From: Clostridia bacterium
GTDB lineage: Bacteria; Bacillota; Clostridia; Christensenellales; Borkfalkiaceae
Assembly (NCBI GenBank): GCA_017626135.1
Contig: JAGAJI010000033.1
Span: forward strand, 1 to 64,000
Length of the DNA: 64,000 bases
Direction: 5' to 3'
Made by a program: the position numbers and the translations under genes. The notes beneath the pieces are model-generated. The model did not search any database, had not been told where the DNA came from, and worked only from the letters and a program-made list of their open reading frames with translations. Shown one piece after another: positions 17,300 through 25,791 of this stretch; the stretch's first letter is position 1; each line of letters begins with the position of its first letter.

Positions 17300-17789
17300 T
17301 CAACACCTCGCTGCAATAATTTTTCGTCAGATATTCCCACATTTCCCTTATCGCCTCCTCGCTGATCGGGGTTTTGAGCCCAAGATGAATTGCCGTAATT
17401 CGGATTTTTTCGTCGACATAGCGCCCGTCGACGAGCTCTTCCACGTATTCGTAAGAAAGCGTCGCTTCCACGTCCGCTTCGTATTTTTCCCTTAGCTCCG
17501 CTTCCAATGCCCTTTCCGTTTCCCGTATTCTCATTTCACTGTAATACTCTATGAAGGCATTTTCCGATTCTATGACTGTTTGCGTAAAAAATCCCTCCGA
17601 ATTTTTCCCCTTTTCCCAAGGGAACGTCCCCGACTGAAAAAACTGCAATACGGGAGAAATGATCGCCAGAATACAGACCAACCGCGAAACGGCTTTGACG
17701 ATCCCCGCCGTCTTGCCCTCCGGCAGGACGGCTACCATGATCGCCGACAGAATGACCGCGCCGATGACACTCAACAAATACCCGCTCAA
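17292..17789 (-). CDS. spoIIIAF: Stage III sporulation protein AF
   Basis: SpoIIIAF is a small membrane component of the SpoIIIA complex. The 165-residue product has two N-terminal membrane helices (about 5-22 and 33-50), a linker, and a soluble domain resembling the ring-forming fold, ending with HLGLKTPISEEAIREMWEYL. The start is a TTG at 17789 overlapping the spoIIIAE stop codon (TTGA), with GGAGG 7 bases upstream. A much longer frame reaching 18503 is antisense-like extension through spoIIIAE and has no support. Confidence 0.9.
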   Translation of the reverse strand: MSGYLLSVIGAVILSAIMVAVLPEGKTAGIVKAVSRLVCILAIISPVLQFFQSGTFPWEKGKNSEGFFTQTVIESENAFIEYYSEMRIRETERALEAELREKYEADVEATLSYEYVEELVDGRYVDEKIRITAIHLGLKTPISEEAIREMWEYLTKNYCSEVLIE

Positions 17790-18967
17790 AACAAAACCTC
17801 CGATACGCAGACCATGAGCATGATGCTCAAAAAGTAAAGAAACGCCGTAAACAGCAATCCCGCCGTGCAATAATGCAGATTGTCCGCCGTTTCCCCCAAA
17901 AAGTCGGAAATTCTTCCGTCCCCGAACGATTGCGTGAGCGCCGCCGTCAATCGCAGGAGCAAATTGACGGAAATCAAAAGGATCAGGGGCTCGAAAATCA
18001 CGGTGAAGATGAGGAAAATACTCATCGTCCCCAAGGAATTTTTGATGAGGACGCTCCCTGCCACCGCCAGATCGAATCCCCCTGAAAGGAATCCCCCGAC
18101 GATGGGGATCCCGTTCCCGATCACGTATTTCGTCGTACGGCGCATGATGCCGTCGTACCCAGCGGCAGTCACCCCCTGCAACGTAAAGAAAATGCCGAAA
18201 GCGGAAACGCATATCCCGATGAGCCATTTGTTGACGCTCTTGAAAAAAGCTGTAAAACGACTGATTTTCAGCTCTTTCGTAAGGCACCCCGCCATGGAAA
18301 ACACGATTACCGTGACCGCAATCGGCAACACGACGGACGAGATCACGGAGACGATGTTCGTCGCAAAAAATCCGACCGCCGGGCGGCAGACTGCCGCCGT
18401 CAACGTCCCGCCGCTCGCCGCCATCAGCGTGAGCATGAGCGGAAAAATGATCTGCATCTGCGTCTGCATTTGGGAGATACTCTCCATCGTCTGCTGAAAA
18501 CACTCCGTCAAAATGGCAACGAGTGGAATCATCGCCGCCGCGTAGGTGATCAAAAATACCATTTCCGAAGTGGTTTTCGCATTCGAGCCGCTCTTCATCG
18601 TCGAGAGCAGCCCCGACAGTAAAGTAATCGCCGCAATACAGGAAAACGCAGGCGTAATTTCTATCACCTTCGCGAACAGAACCGTCCCCATCTGCTCCGC
18701 AAAACTCTGATAATCCAACTCTTCCCCGCGAATATACGCCAACAACCGCTCCGCGACGCTCTCATTTGTGAAATTTCCCAAAGAATCCAAATACTCCTGC
18801 AACGCTTGCAAATCCAACTGTCCGAGCTGTTCCACGATATTTTCGTTGAGCTTCTCCTCCCCCTCCGATTCCGCGACGGCGTTTACGCCTGCCATACCAC
18901 CAAATAGGAGTACGATCAGGAGTATAAATAAGCAAAAAATCCCCTTCTTGACGGTATATTTCTTCAT
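17786..18967 (-). CDS. spoIIIAE: Stage III sporulation protein AE
   Basis: SpoIIIAE is the large polytopic membrane protein of the SpoIIIA complex, thought to act as the transporter-like core. The 393-residue product has a signal-like hydrophobic N-terminus, an acidic helical stretch (about 30-75), and then six to eight membrane helices. The family patterns GKGIPIVGGFLSGGFDLAVAG-like and KNSLGTMSIFLI-like segments are visible. The ATG at 18967 overlaps the spoIIIAD stop (ATGA); the longer frame adds sequence inside spoIIIAD. Confidence 0.95.
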   Translation of the reverse strand: MKKYTVKKGIFCLFILLIVLLFGGMAGVNAVAESEGEEKLNENIVEQLGQLDLQALQEYLDSLGNFTNESVAERLLAYIRGEELDYQSFAEQMGTVLFAKVIEITPAFSCIAAITLLSGLLSTMKSGSNAKTTSEMVFLITYAAAMIPLVAILTECFQQTMESISQMQTQMQIIFPLMLTLMAASGGTLTAAVCRPAVGFFATNIVSVISSVVLPIAVTVIVFSMAGCLTKELKISRFTAFFKSVNKWLIGICVSAFGIFFTLQGVTAAGYDGIMRRTTKYVIGNGIPIVGGFLSGGFDLAVAGSVLIKNSLGTMSIFLIFTVIFEPLILLISVNLLLRLTAALTQSFGDGRISDFLGETADNLHYCTAGLLFTAFLYFLSIMLMVCVSEVLF

Positions 18968-19359
18968 AATAGCTGTAAAAATCCCTGAATGAGCGACAGC
19001 AAGCTCTCGATGACGGGAAAAGAAAGGGTGAGAATGACGACTTTCCCGCATAACGAAACCTTGTCCGCGACGGACGGACTTCCGAAATCGGTCAGAATCC
19101 CTGCGCCGAACTCGGTGATATACCCCACGCCCACGATTTTCAGAAGGATTTTGATAAGTCCGTTTTCCACCCCCGTGAGCTCGGCGATTTTGGAGAAAAC
19201 GATCAGAGAACTTTGCAGCATATCGACGAGGAAGAGCAAGATCACGAGAATTCCCGTCACCGTAACGGCAAAGGATAGCTCGGGTTTGGTGCTCCGAAGA
19301 AGCAACGCGGCGATCGCCGTGACGAAGGCTACGCCGATAATTTTCAGAATTTCCTGCAT
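18964..19359 (-). CDS. spoIIIAD: Stage III sporulation protein AD
   Basis: This 131-residue hydrophobic protein with four predicted membrane helices matches SpoIIIAD, a membrane subunit of the feeding-channel complex. Opening MQEILKIIGVAFVTAIAALL is typical. The ATG at 19359 has AAAGGAGG 8 bases upstream, which decides against the GTG three codons earlier. It lies between spoIIIAC and spoIIIAE with near-zero spacing. Confidence 0.94.
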   Translation of the reverse strand: MQEILKIIGVAFVTAIAALLLRSTKPELSFAVTVTGILVILLFLVDMLQSSLIVFSKIAELTGVENGLIKILLKIVGVGYITEFGAGILTDFGSPSVADKVSLCGKVVILTLSFPVIESLLSLIQGFLQLL

Positions 19360-19373
19360 ACGCCGCACCTCCT

Positions 19374-19571
19374 TTACGTCAATTGAAAAATGTCTTGAAT
19401 TTCCTCAAACAAATCTCCGACCATGCCCACCACCACCGCGAGCACGATGATAAATCCCACGATGCTCACCAACGTCGCGATATCGTCTCGGTCGGATTTT
19501 TTGAGAATTTGACAAATCACCGTAATGATCATGCCGATCGCCGCTATCTTAAATAAAATACTGATATCCAT
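19374..19571 (-). CDS. spoIIIAC: Stage III sporulation protein AC
   Basis: This is the 65-residue small membrane protein SpoIIIAC, with two membrane helices and the central DRDDIATLVSIVGFIIVL segment that is well kept in the family. The start is the ATG at 19571 (MDISILFKIA), with a GGGGGA site upstream; the longer frame to 19661 would begin inside spoIIIAB. SpoIIIAC and AD together resemble small membrane components of secretion machines. Confidence 0.94.
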   Translation of the reverse strand: MDISILFKIAAIGMIITVICQILKKSDRDDIATLVSIVGFIIVLAVVVGMVGDLFEEIQDIFQLT

Positions 19572-19585
19572 GCGTTCCCCCTTCT

Positions 19586-20077
19586 TCAAATGATCAATAT
19601 CAAAAGGAGCAGACCGCATAAAAATCCCATTTTGATATACAAATCTCCATACCGTTTGCAACTCTCCTCCGCCTCCGACTGCAATTTGGAAAGCGTCTCC
19701 TTGATGGAAGAAAAATAGGCTTTTTGCGAAGCGCTATCTCCCTTTCCCAACATTAAAAAATAATCTTCCACCACCCGCTTTTCTTCCGCCTTCAAAAAAG
19801 CAAAGTCCGTCTCTTCCGTAAAGTCTCCCTTCCGTTCGTCGTCCCCAAGCATTTGAGAAAATGCGCGGAGCAGGCACTCGAACTCACCTTGATAGGAAAA
19901 ATTGCCGATAAATTGCTGAATGGGACGGCGATAATAGGAAATTTCCGTTAAAAATCGTTCGTTAAACTCCTTCCATTGTGAAAAAAACTGCCTTCGTCGA
20001 CGATACTTCCTTGCCAACAGATATCCGCAAAAGGTCGTAAAGGCAATAATTACTATGCCAGACAGAAATTTCAACAT
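19586..20077 (-). CDS. spoIIIAB: Stage III sporulation protein AB
   Basis: The 163-residue product has an N-terminal membrane helix, a helical cytoplasmic domain and a C-terminal membrane helix with the family ending MGFLCGLLLLILII. SpoIIIAB resembles type II secretion GspF-like membrane proteins and probably positions the SpoIIIAA ATPase. It starts 3 bases after the spoIIIAA stop and is part of the one spoIIIA operon. Confidence 0.92.
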   Translation of the reverse strand: MLKFLSGIVIIAFTTFCGYLLARKYRRRRQFFSQWKEFNERFLTEISYYRRPIQQFIGNFSYQGEFECLLRAFSQMLGDDERKGDFTEETDFAFLKAEEKRVVEDYFLMLGKGDSASQKAYFSSIKETLSKLQSEAEESCKRYGDLYIKMGFLCGLLLLILII

Positions 20078-20080
20078 ACC

Positions 20081-20935
20081 CTACGGCAACTCCTCTTTCC
20101 GCTTGTGATAAATCTCCTTGATCTTTCCGATCTCCTTATCGTCCAACAAAACGATATCGTCAAACGACGCGAAGAACGGCTCTGCAATTCGGCTTATTTC
20201 CGCATAATGAGCGCTCGCAATCACCCGCACCCCTGCGAAAATCGCCCTTTCAACGGCTTTTAAGTCGTGAACGGTAAGCTCGTCGGTGACGATAATATCC
20301 GGTCTCATCGCGCGAATCCCCGCTTCAAACGCAATTTCTTTGCTCGAAAATTTGATTACGTCGCAAGTTTCTCCGAGTTTTCCAACGGATATTTCCCCTC
20401 GTTCATCGCAAATTAAAATATTTTTCTTGGTGTTTTCACTCAATATCCGCGCCAAATCCCGCAAAATCGTCGTTTTGCCCAACCCCGGCGAGGACGTCAA
20501 TAATAGGTTACCTACTTTGTCAGACATACATATTTTGTAGATTTCTCCCCCACAGCCGACGACCTCGTGCGGCACGCGAATACAAAGGCCGTTGAAGTTG
20601 CGCAAGGCAAGGGGTTGTCCCTTCTCCAACACGTATTCCCCTGCGATTCCGATTCTTTCCCCGTGCGCCGCCGTTAAAAATCCCTGTTTTAATTGCTCTT
20701 CTACCGAATATACGGAGTACGCCCCGGCGCGGTAGATACAATCGGACAAATCTTCCGCGCTGCAAACGAGTGCTTTCTGACGGTTTCCCGTCAAGCCGTA
20801 CTCACTCAGATACCGATAGTCCCCCTTCCAACTGACGGTGACGGGCTTATCCACGCGCAAACGCAATTCGTAGACGTGTTGTAGATTGACGTAGCGCAGT
20901 CCGTTTTTGATCTTTTGCGGTAAAAACTCTAACAT
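20081..20935 (-). CDS. spoIIIAA: Stage III sporulation protein AA, ATPase
   Basis: SpoIIIAA is the ATPase that energises the SpoIIIA-SpoIIQ complex; it resembles secretion ATPases. The 284-residue product has Walker A SPGLGKTT at 149-156, Walker B-like NILICDERGEISV, and the later MRPDIIVTDELTV segment. It heads the operon spoIIIAA-AB-AC-AD-AE-AF-AG-AH, all eight genes intact. The ATG at 20935 begins at the family's usual N-terminus but has no visible ribosome binding site. It lies directly after a sigma-E-like -10 box, so the message may be leaderless. Confidence 0.95.
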   Translation of the reverse strand: MLEFLPQKIKNGLRYVNLQHVYELRLRVDKPVTVSWKGDYRYLSEYGLTGNRQKALVCSAEDLSDCIYRAGAYSVYSVEEQLKQGFLTAAHGERIGIAGEYVLEKGQPLALRNFNGLCIRVPHEVVGCGGEIYKICMSDKVGNLLLTSSPGLGKTTILRDLARILSENTKKNILICDERGEISVGKLGETCDVIKFSSKEIAFEAGIRAMRPDIIVTDELTVHDLKAVERAIFAGVRVIASAHYAEISRIAEPFFASFDDIVLLDDKEIGKIKEIYHKRKEELP

Positions 20936-20942
20936 TTGTTAT

Positions 20943-20971
20943 ATTGTATGCAGCTTGTCTATCGAATAGAA
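20943..20971 (-). promoter_or_regulatory. Probable sigma-E promoter of the spoIIIA operon
   Basis: On the minus strand TTCTATT (20971-20965), 14 bases, and CATACAAT (20950-20943) match the mother-cell sigma-E pattern (KMATATT / CATACAAT). spoIIIA is sigma-E controlled in Bacillus subtilis. The -10 box ends only 7 bases from the ATG. Confidence 0.6.
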
Positions 20972-20983
20972 CGGATTTTGCAA

Positions 20984-21016
20984 GAAAAAGGACGCCTTCC
21001 GTCAGGAAAGCGTCCT
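20984..21016 (-). terminator. Terminator after htpG
   Basis: A hairpin (20990-21016: GGACGC arm, inner TTCC/GGAA pairs, 4-base loop) is followed on the minus strand by five T at 20989-20984. It lies 15 bases past the htpG stop, just before the spoIIIA promoter. Confidence 0.88.
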
Positions 21017-21030
21017 CAGATTTTATGAAA

Positions 21031-22854
21031 TTATTTGCTGTATTCGTAGAGAAGTTCCCCGCTTTTTGCCATGAAGTCGGACAATTCGTCGGGAGAAAGT
21101 TTTTTATAGGACAGCATTGCCATATAGTAGACCTGATTGACGATGACTTTTTGTTTTTCTTCGGGTTGCGTGAGCAATCCTGCGATGATGGGGTTGGTCA
21201 GATTCAATACGAGCGTCGCGTTTTTGGTGGAATCCGTTTCGTCCATACCGTAAAATCCGTTCATTTCAGACATTCTGCGCATAAATTCGTCCACGTTGAC
21301 GATGGCAGGCTGTTTCCCACTCTTAAAGCGTTCCGCTTTGACGGTGATATCCTGATTTACCAGATGTTTTTTGAACGTTTCGACTAGGTCTTTGTACTCC
21401 TCTTCCGAAGCCGTTTCCCCTTTCAAAGCGCTGTCGATATCCGCGTCGATACGCACGAAATGACACTTTTTCGGGTTCTTATACTCGATGAAGCTCAAGA
21501 AATGAGGATCGATAAGGGTATTGCAAACGATAGCGTCCAGCCCCGCGTCTTTGAACATGGAAATATATTGCGCCTGCTGCACTTCGTCGGATACGTAATA
21601 GATCGCCTTGGGCTGCGTGCCCTTGTTGAACTCTTCGTCGGTGAGCTCTTCCCCATACAAATCGTTCAACGCCTTATATTCGCCGTTCAAATTCTTGAAG
21701 ATGAGGATTTTTTCTACTTTTTCATAGAAATCGTTCTCTTTGATACAACCGAATTTAATGAAGGTGGAGATGTCGTTCCAACATTTTTCATAACGTTCAC
21801 GGTCGGTATTGAACAACGCCGTAAGTTTGTCCGCCACTTTCTTGACGATATGTTTGGAAATCTTCTGCACCTGCTTGTCGTTCTGCAAGAAACTTCTGGA
21901 TACGTTCAGGGGAATATCCGGGCAATCGATGACGCCGTTCAACAGCATCAAAAACTCGGGGATCACTTCTTTGATATTGTCCGCGATGAAAACTTGGTTA
22001 CAATAGAGCTTCACCTGCCCTTTTTCGAGTTGAACCTGATTTTTCTTGACCTGAGGGAAGTACAAAATCCCCTTCAATCTGAACGGATAGTCCATATTCA
22101 GATGAATCCAGAACAGGGGTTCGTTAAAATCCATGAACGCTTCGCGGTAGAATTCCTTATATTCTTCCTCCGTACATTCCTTGGGATCCTTCAAATACAA
22201 AGGCCGGGTGTTGTTGATGGGTTTGTCCGAATCGTCCCCCTTGGGATTGAGATAGATATCCACGGGCATGAAGGAGCAATACTTGCGGAGCAACTCACGA
22301 ATACGGTATTCCTTCAAGAATTCCTCCTCGCCTTCCGCCAAATGCATCACGATTTTCGTGCCGCGTTCGGATTTGTCCGTTTCCGATATGGTATAAGTCG
22401 AGTTCCCGTCCGATTCCCATCTTACCGCAGGCTCGTCGCGATAACTCTTCGTATATATTTCGATATCCTCGGAAACCATATACGCAGAGTAGAACCCCAA
22501 ACCAAAGTGCCCGATAATACCGTCACCCGAAGCGTTTTCATACTTCTGCAAGAAATCGGACGCGCCGGAGAAGGCAATCTGCGTGATATATTTCTCCACT
22601 TCGTCCGCCGTCATACCGATCCCGTTGTCTTCCACCGTCAGCGTTTTCGCCTGTTCGTCCACGAACACTTTGATGGAATAATGTTCCTCCTTTTCCGCTT
22701 CACCCATATCGACGAGCTTTTTATGTTTCGTAACGGCGTCTACGCCGTTGGCTACGATTTCTCTCAAAAATATGTCCTTATCCGAGTACAGCCACTTTTT
22801 GATTATGGGCATCATATTTTCGCTGGATATTTGAATTTTTCCTTGCTTTTCCAT
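21031..22854 (-). CDS. htpG: HSP90-family chaperone HtpG
   Basis: HtpG is the bacterial ATP-dependent HSP90 chaperone. The 607-residue product has the GHKL ATPase domain (about 1-215) with REIVANGVDAV, the ATP-binding VEDNGIGMT and GHFGLGFYSAYMV motifs, a middle domain with FWIHLN and PLNVSRSFLQND, and a C-terminal dimerisation domain. The usual NASDA of the first motif is NGVDA here; the catalytic glutamate and asparagine remain. I chose the ATG at 22854 because AAGGAG lies 9 bases upstream. It stands alone between two terminators. No CIRCE element is visible. Confidence 0.95.
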   Translation of the reverse strand: MEKQGKIQISSENMMPIIKKWLYSDKDIFLREIVANGVDAVTKHKKLVDMGEAEKEEHYSIKVFVDEQAKTLTVEDNGIGMTADEVEKYITQIAFSGASDFLQKYENASGDGIIGHFGLGFYSAYMVSEDIEIYTKSYRDEPAVRWESDGNSTYTISETDKSERGTKIVMHLAEGEEEFLKEYRIRELLRKYCSFMPVDIYLNPKGDDSDKPINNTRPLYLKDPKECTEEEYKEFYREAFMDFNEPLFWIHLNMDYPFRLKGILYFPQVKKNQVQLEKGQVKLYCNQVFIADNIKEVIPEFLMLLNGVIDCPDIPLNVSRSFLQNDKQVQKISKHIVKKVADKLTALFNTDRERYEKCWNDISTFIKFGCIKENDFYEKVEKILIFKNLNGEYKALNDLYGEELTDEEFNKGTQPKAIYYVSDEVQQAQYISMFKDAGLDAIVCNTLIDPHFLSFIEYKNPKKCHFVRIDADIDSALKGETASEEEYKDLVETFKKHLVNQDITVKAERFKSGKQPAIVNVDEFMRRMSEMNGFYGMDETDSTKNATLVLNLTNPIIAGLLTQPEEKQKVIVNQVYYMAMLSYKKLSPDELSDFMAKSGELLYEYSK

Positions 22855-22899
22855 AAGTAATTTCTCCTTGTCAAATTTTTCGAACAATTATTTATACAC

Positions 22900-22932
22900 A
22901 AAAAAAGCCATTCTTAATCGCTTAAGAATGAC
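22900..22932 (-). terminator. Terminator after ispH-rpsA
   Basis: An 11-bp stem (22907-22917 with 22922-22932) with a 4-base loop is followed by seven T on the minus strand (22906-22900), 37 bases after the stop codon. Confidence 0.9.
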
Positions 22933-22969
22933 TTCTTTTTATTATATGAATAGTATTCGCCTAAAACAA

Positions 22970-25051
22970 TCAGGAGTTCTTGTTCAAAAGATCTGCGATG
23001 GAGACACCGCCCAAACCGCCTTCATTCCATTCGGTTACTTCGTCTTCGGATTTCGCAACTCTGGGCTTTCTGGGAGCTCTTTCTTTCGTTTCGCCGTCTT
23101 CAGCCTTAGCCGCTCTGGGTTTTCTTTCCACGTTTTCAGGCTTGGGTTCCAGCGCTTTGATCGAAAGCGTCATCTTCTTTTCTGCGCAGTCGAGCTTCAG
23201 GATCTTTGCGTCGATTTCCTGACCGATCGTAAGAGCGGTCGTAGGATTTTCGAGGAATTCGTGAGAAATCTGGGAAACGTGTACCAAACCGTCGATACCT
23301 TTTTCCACTTCTACGAATGCGCCGAAAGGTACGATTCTTACGACTTTGCCGTGAATAACGTCGCCTTCTGCATATTTTTCAGCAGCAAGTTCCCAAGGCT
23401 GCGGTTGAAGCTGTTTATAGCCGATGGACACTTTCTTGTTTTCTTCATCGATTTTAAGTACTTTGAACTGATACTTCTGACCGATTTCAAGCACGTCTGA
23501 AACGGATTTAACGCCCGTCCAGGAAAGATCGGAAATGTGCGCAAGGCAATCGAACCCGTTTACGGATACGAATGCGCCGAATGCGGTTACTCGTTCCACT
23601 TTACCTTCCACTACGTCGTCAACGTGAATGGATGCGAAGAATTCTGCTTCTTTCGCAGCTTTTGCAGCGTCTCTTGCAGCTCTTTCTTCTTCGAGAATCA
23701 CACGCTGGGAAGCAATGATTTCTTTTCTTCTTTCCGTCTTGACCTCGATCATTCTCAAACGGAGCTTTTTGCCCACGTATTTTTCGAGTTCTTTTACGAA
23801 ACCCATACGAATTTCACGTGCGGGTACGAATACGGTATAAGAACCGAGTTCAGACGTCAAACCGCCCTTGTTGAAACCGGTACATACGACTTCGAATTCT
23901 TTGCCTGCCTGAATATCGGCGAGCATAGCTTCCTCTTCCTTGATCTTTTTGATCTGCTTTTGGGAAAGCTTAACGGGATTGATTGCAACAACCATCAATT
24001 CGATTTCTTCGCCGAGTCTTGCATTGAAATCATCTTTGTTGTAAACTTCGCAGTCCACTTCGTCCTTGTCAAGGATAACTTCCTTCTTTGCAAGGGGGAG
24101 CAATACTGCAACACCCGTGTCGTCTGCCGACGAGATCGTAGCCGTAATCAACTGTCCTTTTTTGAACTTGGGTTGACTGTCCATGTTTGCAACGACTTCA
24201 GCCATCGTTGCTTTTGCTTCTGTTTCCATTTCCATCTTTAATAGAACCTCCTGAGTTTGCGCGTTAGGGGTGCTGGCACCCGTAACAATACCTACCTTCT
24301 TAAAATTTTTGATTGTTTTATAGTCGAGCTCGACTACACTTGACAAACGAATTACGTTCAAACAATGCTCCGCGCAGACGTCGAAAAGCTTATTCGTGTT
24401 GCTGCTATTCAGCCCTCCGATCACCAAGACCGCATCGCATTTTTGAGATAATTCGCGCGCCTCGTTTTGTCGCTCTATAGTAGTATAGCAAATTGTGCGA
24501 AAAACTTCAAGTGTTTTTGCTTGACTATTGCTAAGATTTTTTATAATTTTTTCAAATTTTCCCACAGAAAAGGTCGTTTGAGCGACTACAACGCAATTTT
24601 TTCCTTCTAAAACGGAAAAATCGTCCTTATCTGAGGAAAAAATATACCCTTTCCCTTCGCACCAACCTTGGAGTCCTATCACCTCGGGATGCGTCTCTTC
24701 GCCGATGACGACGATCGTCTTCCCCTTTCGATACGCCTCGTCGATGATCGTCTGCGTCCTCTTCACGAACTCGCAAGTACAATCCACGATTGTAATGCCG
24801 TGAGTCCGACAATATTCGTACACGCCCTTCCCCACGCCGTGAGAACGAATGATCAGCGTAGCGCCGTCGGGTACGAGGGAAAGCTCCTCCACCGTCTCGA
24901 CGCCGCGCGCCGCAATCGATTGCACCACTTCCGGGTTATGAATAATTTCCCCGAATACGTAGGTGTTTTCGGGATCAATACTCATCGCCGTATCGACGGC
25001 TTTACGTACTCCTCGACAAAAACCGCCGTGCTTCGCTATCACAAATTCCAT
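22970..25051 (-). CDS. ispH-rpsA: Fused HMBPP reductase (IspH) and ribosomal protein S1
   Basis: The 693-residue product joins two enzymes' worth of domains. Residues 1 to about 285 are IspH, which reduces HMBPP to IPP and DMAPP; its three iron-sulphur cysteines are C12, C93 and C188, with SSNTNKL near 216-222. From about 300 the protein is S1-like with four S1 RNA-binding domains, including EGKVERVTAFGAFVSV and GKVVRIVPFGAFVEV, and a basic/acidic tail. This fusion is known from Clostridia. It lies in the usual order cmk-plsC-ispH-rpsA, four bases after plsC. Confidence 0.95.
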   Translation of the reverse strand: MEFVIAKHGGFCRGVRKAVDTAMSIDPENTYVFGEIIHNPEVVQSIAARGVETVEELSLVPDGATLIIRSHGVGKGVYEYCRTHGITIVDCTCEFVKRTQTIIDEAYRKGKTIVVIGEETHPEVIGLQGWCEGKGYIFSSDKDDFSVLEGKNCVVVAQTTFSVGKFEKIIKNLSNSQAKTLEVFRTICYTTIERQNEARELSQKCDAVLVIGGLNSSNTNKLFDVCAEHCLNVIRLSSVVELDYKTIKNFKKVGIVTGASTPNAQTQEVLLKMEMETEAKATMAEVVANMDSQPKFKKGQLITATISSADDTGVAVLLPLAKKEVILDKDEVDCEVYNKDDFNARLGEEIELMVVAINPVKLSQKQIKKIKEEEAMLADIQAGKEFEVVCTGFNKGGLTSELGSYTVFVPAREIRMGFVKELEKYVGKKLRLRMIEVKTERRKEIIASQRVILEEERAARDAAKAAKEAEFFASIHVDDVVEGKVERVTAFGAFVSVNGFDCLAHISDLSWTGVKSVSDVLEIGQKYQFKVLKIDEENKKVSIGYKQLQPQPWELAAEKYAEGDVIHGKVVRIVPFGAFVEVEKGIDGLVHVSQISHEFLENPTTALTIGQEIDAKILKLDCAEKKMTLSIKALEPKPENVERKPRAAKAEDGETKERAPRKPRVAKSEDEVTEWNEGGLGGVSIADLLNKNS

Positions 25052-25054
25052 GAA

Positions 25055-25765
25055 TTATGCCTTTTTCCGTTTTTTTGCGTTCAGATATTCCGTATGCTCC
25101 CGTTTCATCTCGAGCATTCGCTGACGGAGCATCTCGTCGACTTGCGCAAACTCTTCCTGCGAGAGTTTTCTGTCGTAATATTCACTCAAATCTATGGGTT
25201 CGCCGTACAAAATATGCGCACAATGAAAAAACTTGGGTCTGCTGTAAATGACCAAGGGAATGATGGGCACTTTGCATTTGATTGCCATGACTGCCGCGCC
25301 GGAATGGAAGGGCAACATTTCCGCATCCGTCTTATTGCGCGTTCCCTCCGGGAAAATAGAAATCTTTTCCCCGTTTTTCAAACATTTGAAGCAATCGAGC
25401 AATCCGCGCGCGTCGTTTCCGTCACGGTTCACCGCAATGACCTTTGCGCCTTTTGCAAAGAACGCCAGAAAGGGATTATCGAGCACTTCCTTTTTGGCAA
25501 CGAAATGAATTTGCTCCCAAGTCAAGGACGCAGGATAGACGGGATCCAAAAGCTGATAATGGTTGGAAATAAACACGCATGCGCCTTCGGGAACTTTCTT
25601 TTCTCCGTAAAAACGGAAGGGGCGCACGAGATAGTACAAGGGAATGACCAGACAACGCAAAAAATTCAAAAATAGATTGATATGCTTGCCCTTTTTATTC
25701 GCTTTTACCGTAATCGGCTTGCTCTTCTCCTTTTTCGGCGCTGCTTTCGTTTTGTTTTCTTCCAT
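25055..25765 (-). CDS. plsC: 1-acyl-sn-glycerol-3-phosphate acyltransferase
   Basis: PlsC transfers a second acyl chain to lysophosphatidic acid, making phosphatidic acid. The 236-residue product starts with a lysine-rich cytoplasmic stretch, then a membrane-associated segment. It carries NHYQLLD (the NHx4D catalytic motif) and FPEGTRNK, the glycerol-phosphate binding motif. It lies between aroH-cmk and ispH-rpsA with a 3-base gap to the latter. The 20-residue basic N-terminal extension is more pronounced than in most relatives. Confidence 0.93.
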   Translation of the reverse strand: MEENKTKAAPKKEKSKPITVKANKKGKHINLFLNFLRCLVIPLYYLVRPFRFYGEKKVPEGACVFISNHYQLLDPVYPASLTWEQIHFVAKKEVLDNPFLAFFAKGAKVIAVNRDGNDARGLLDCFKCLKNGEKISIFPEGTRNKTDAEMLPFHSGAAVMAIKCKVPIIPLVIYSRPKFFHCAHILYGEPIDLSEYYDRKLSQEEFAQVDEMLRQRMLEMKREHTEYLNAKKRKKA

Positions 25766-25791
25766 AACGGTTTCCTCTTCGTAGTAATATT

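Noticed and set aside
17790-18503. Long upstream extension of the spoIIIAF frame through spoIIIAE
   Set aside because: It overlaps spoIIIAE completely in another frame and has a low-complexity H/D/R-rich translation typical of a shadow frame. The TTG at 17789 has a GGAGG site and the correct N-terminus.
20517-20529. TTTGTCAGACATA in spoIIIAA as another copy of the palindromic element
   Set aside because: Only one 13-base unit without its partner, and the protein around it (CMSDKVG) aligns without an insertion. The similar sequence at the gerW start (1448-1460) is simply ATG-TCA-GAC-AAA coding for MSDK.
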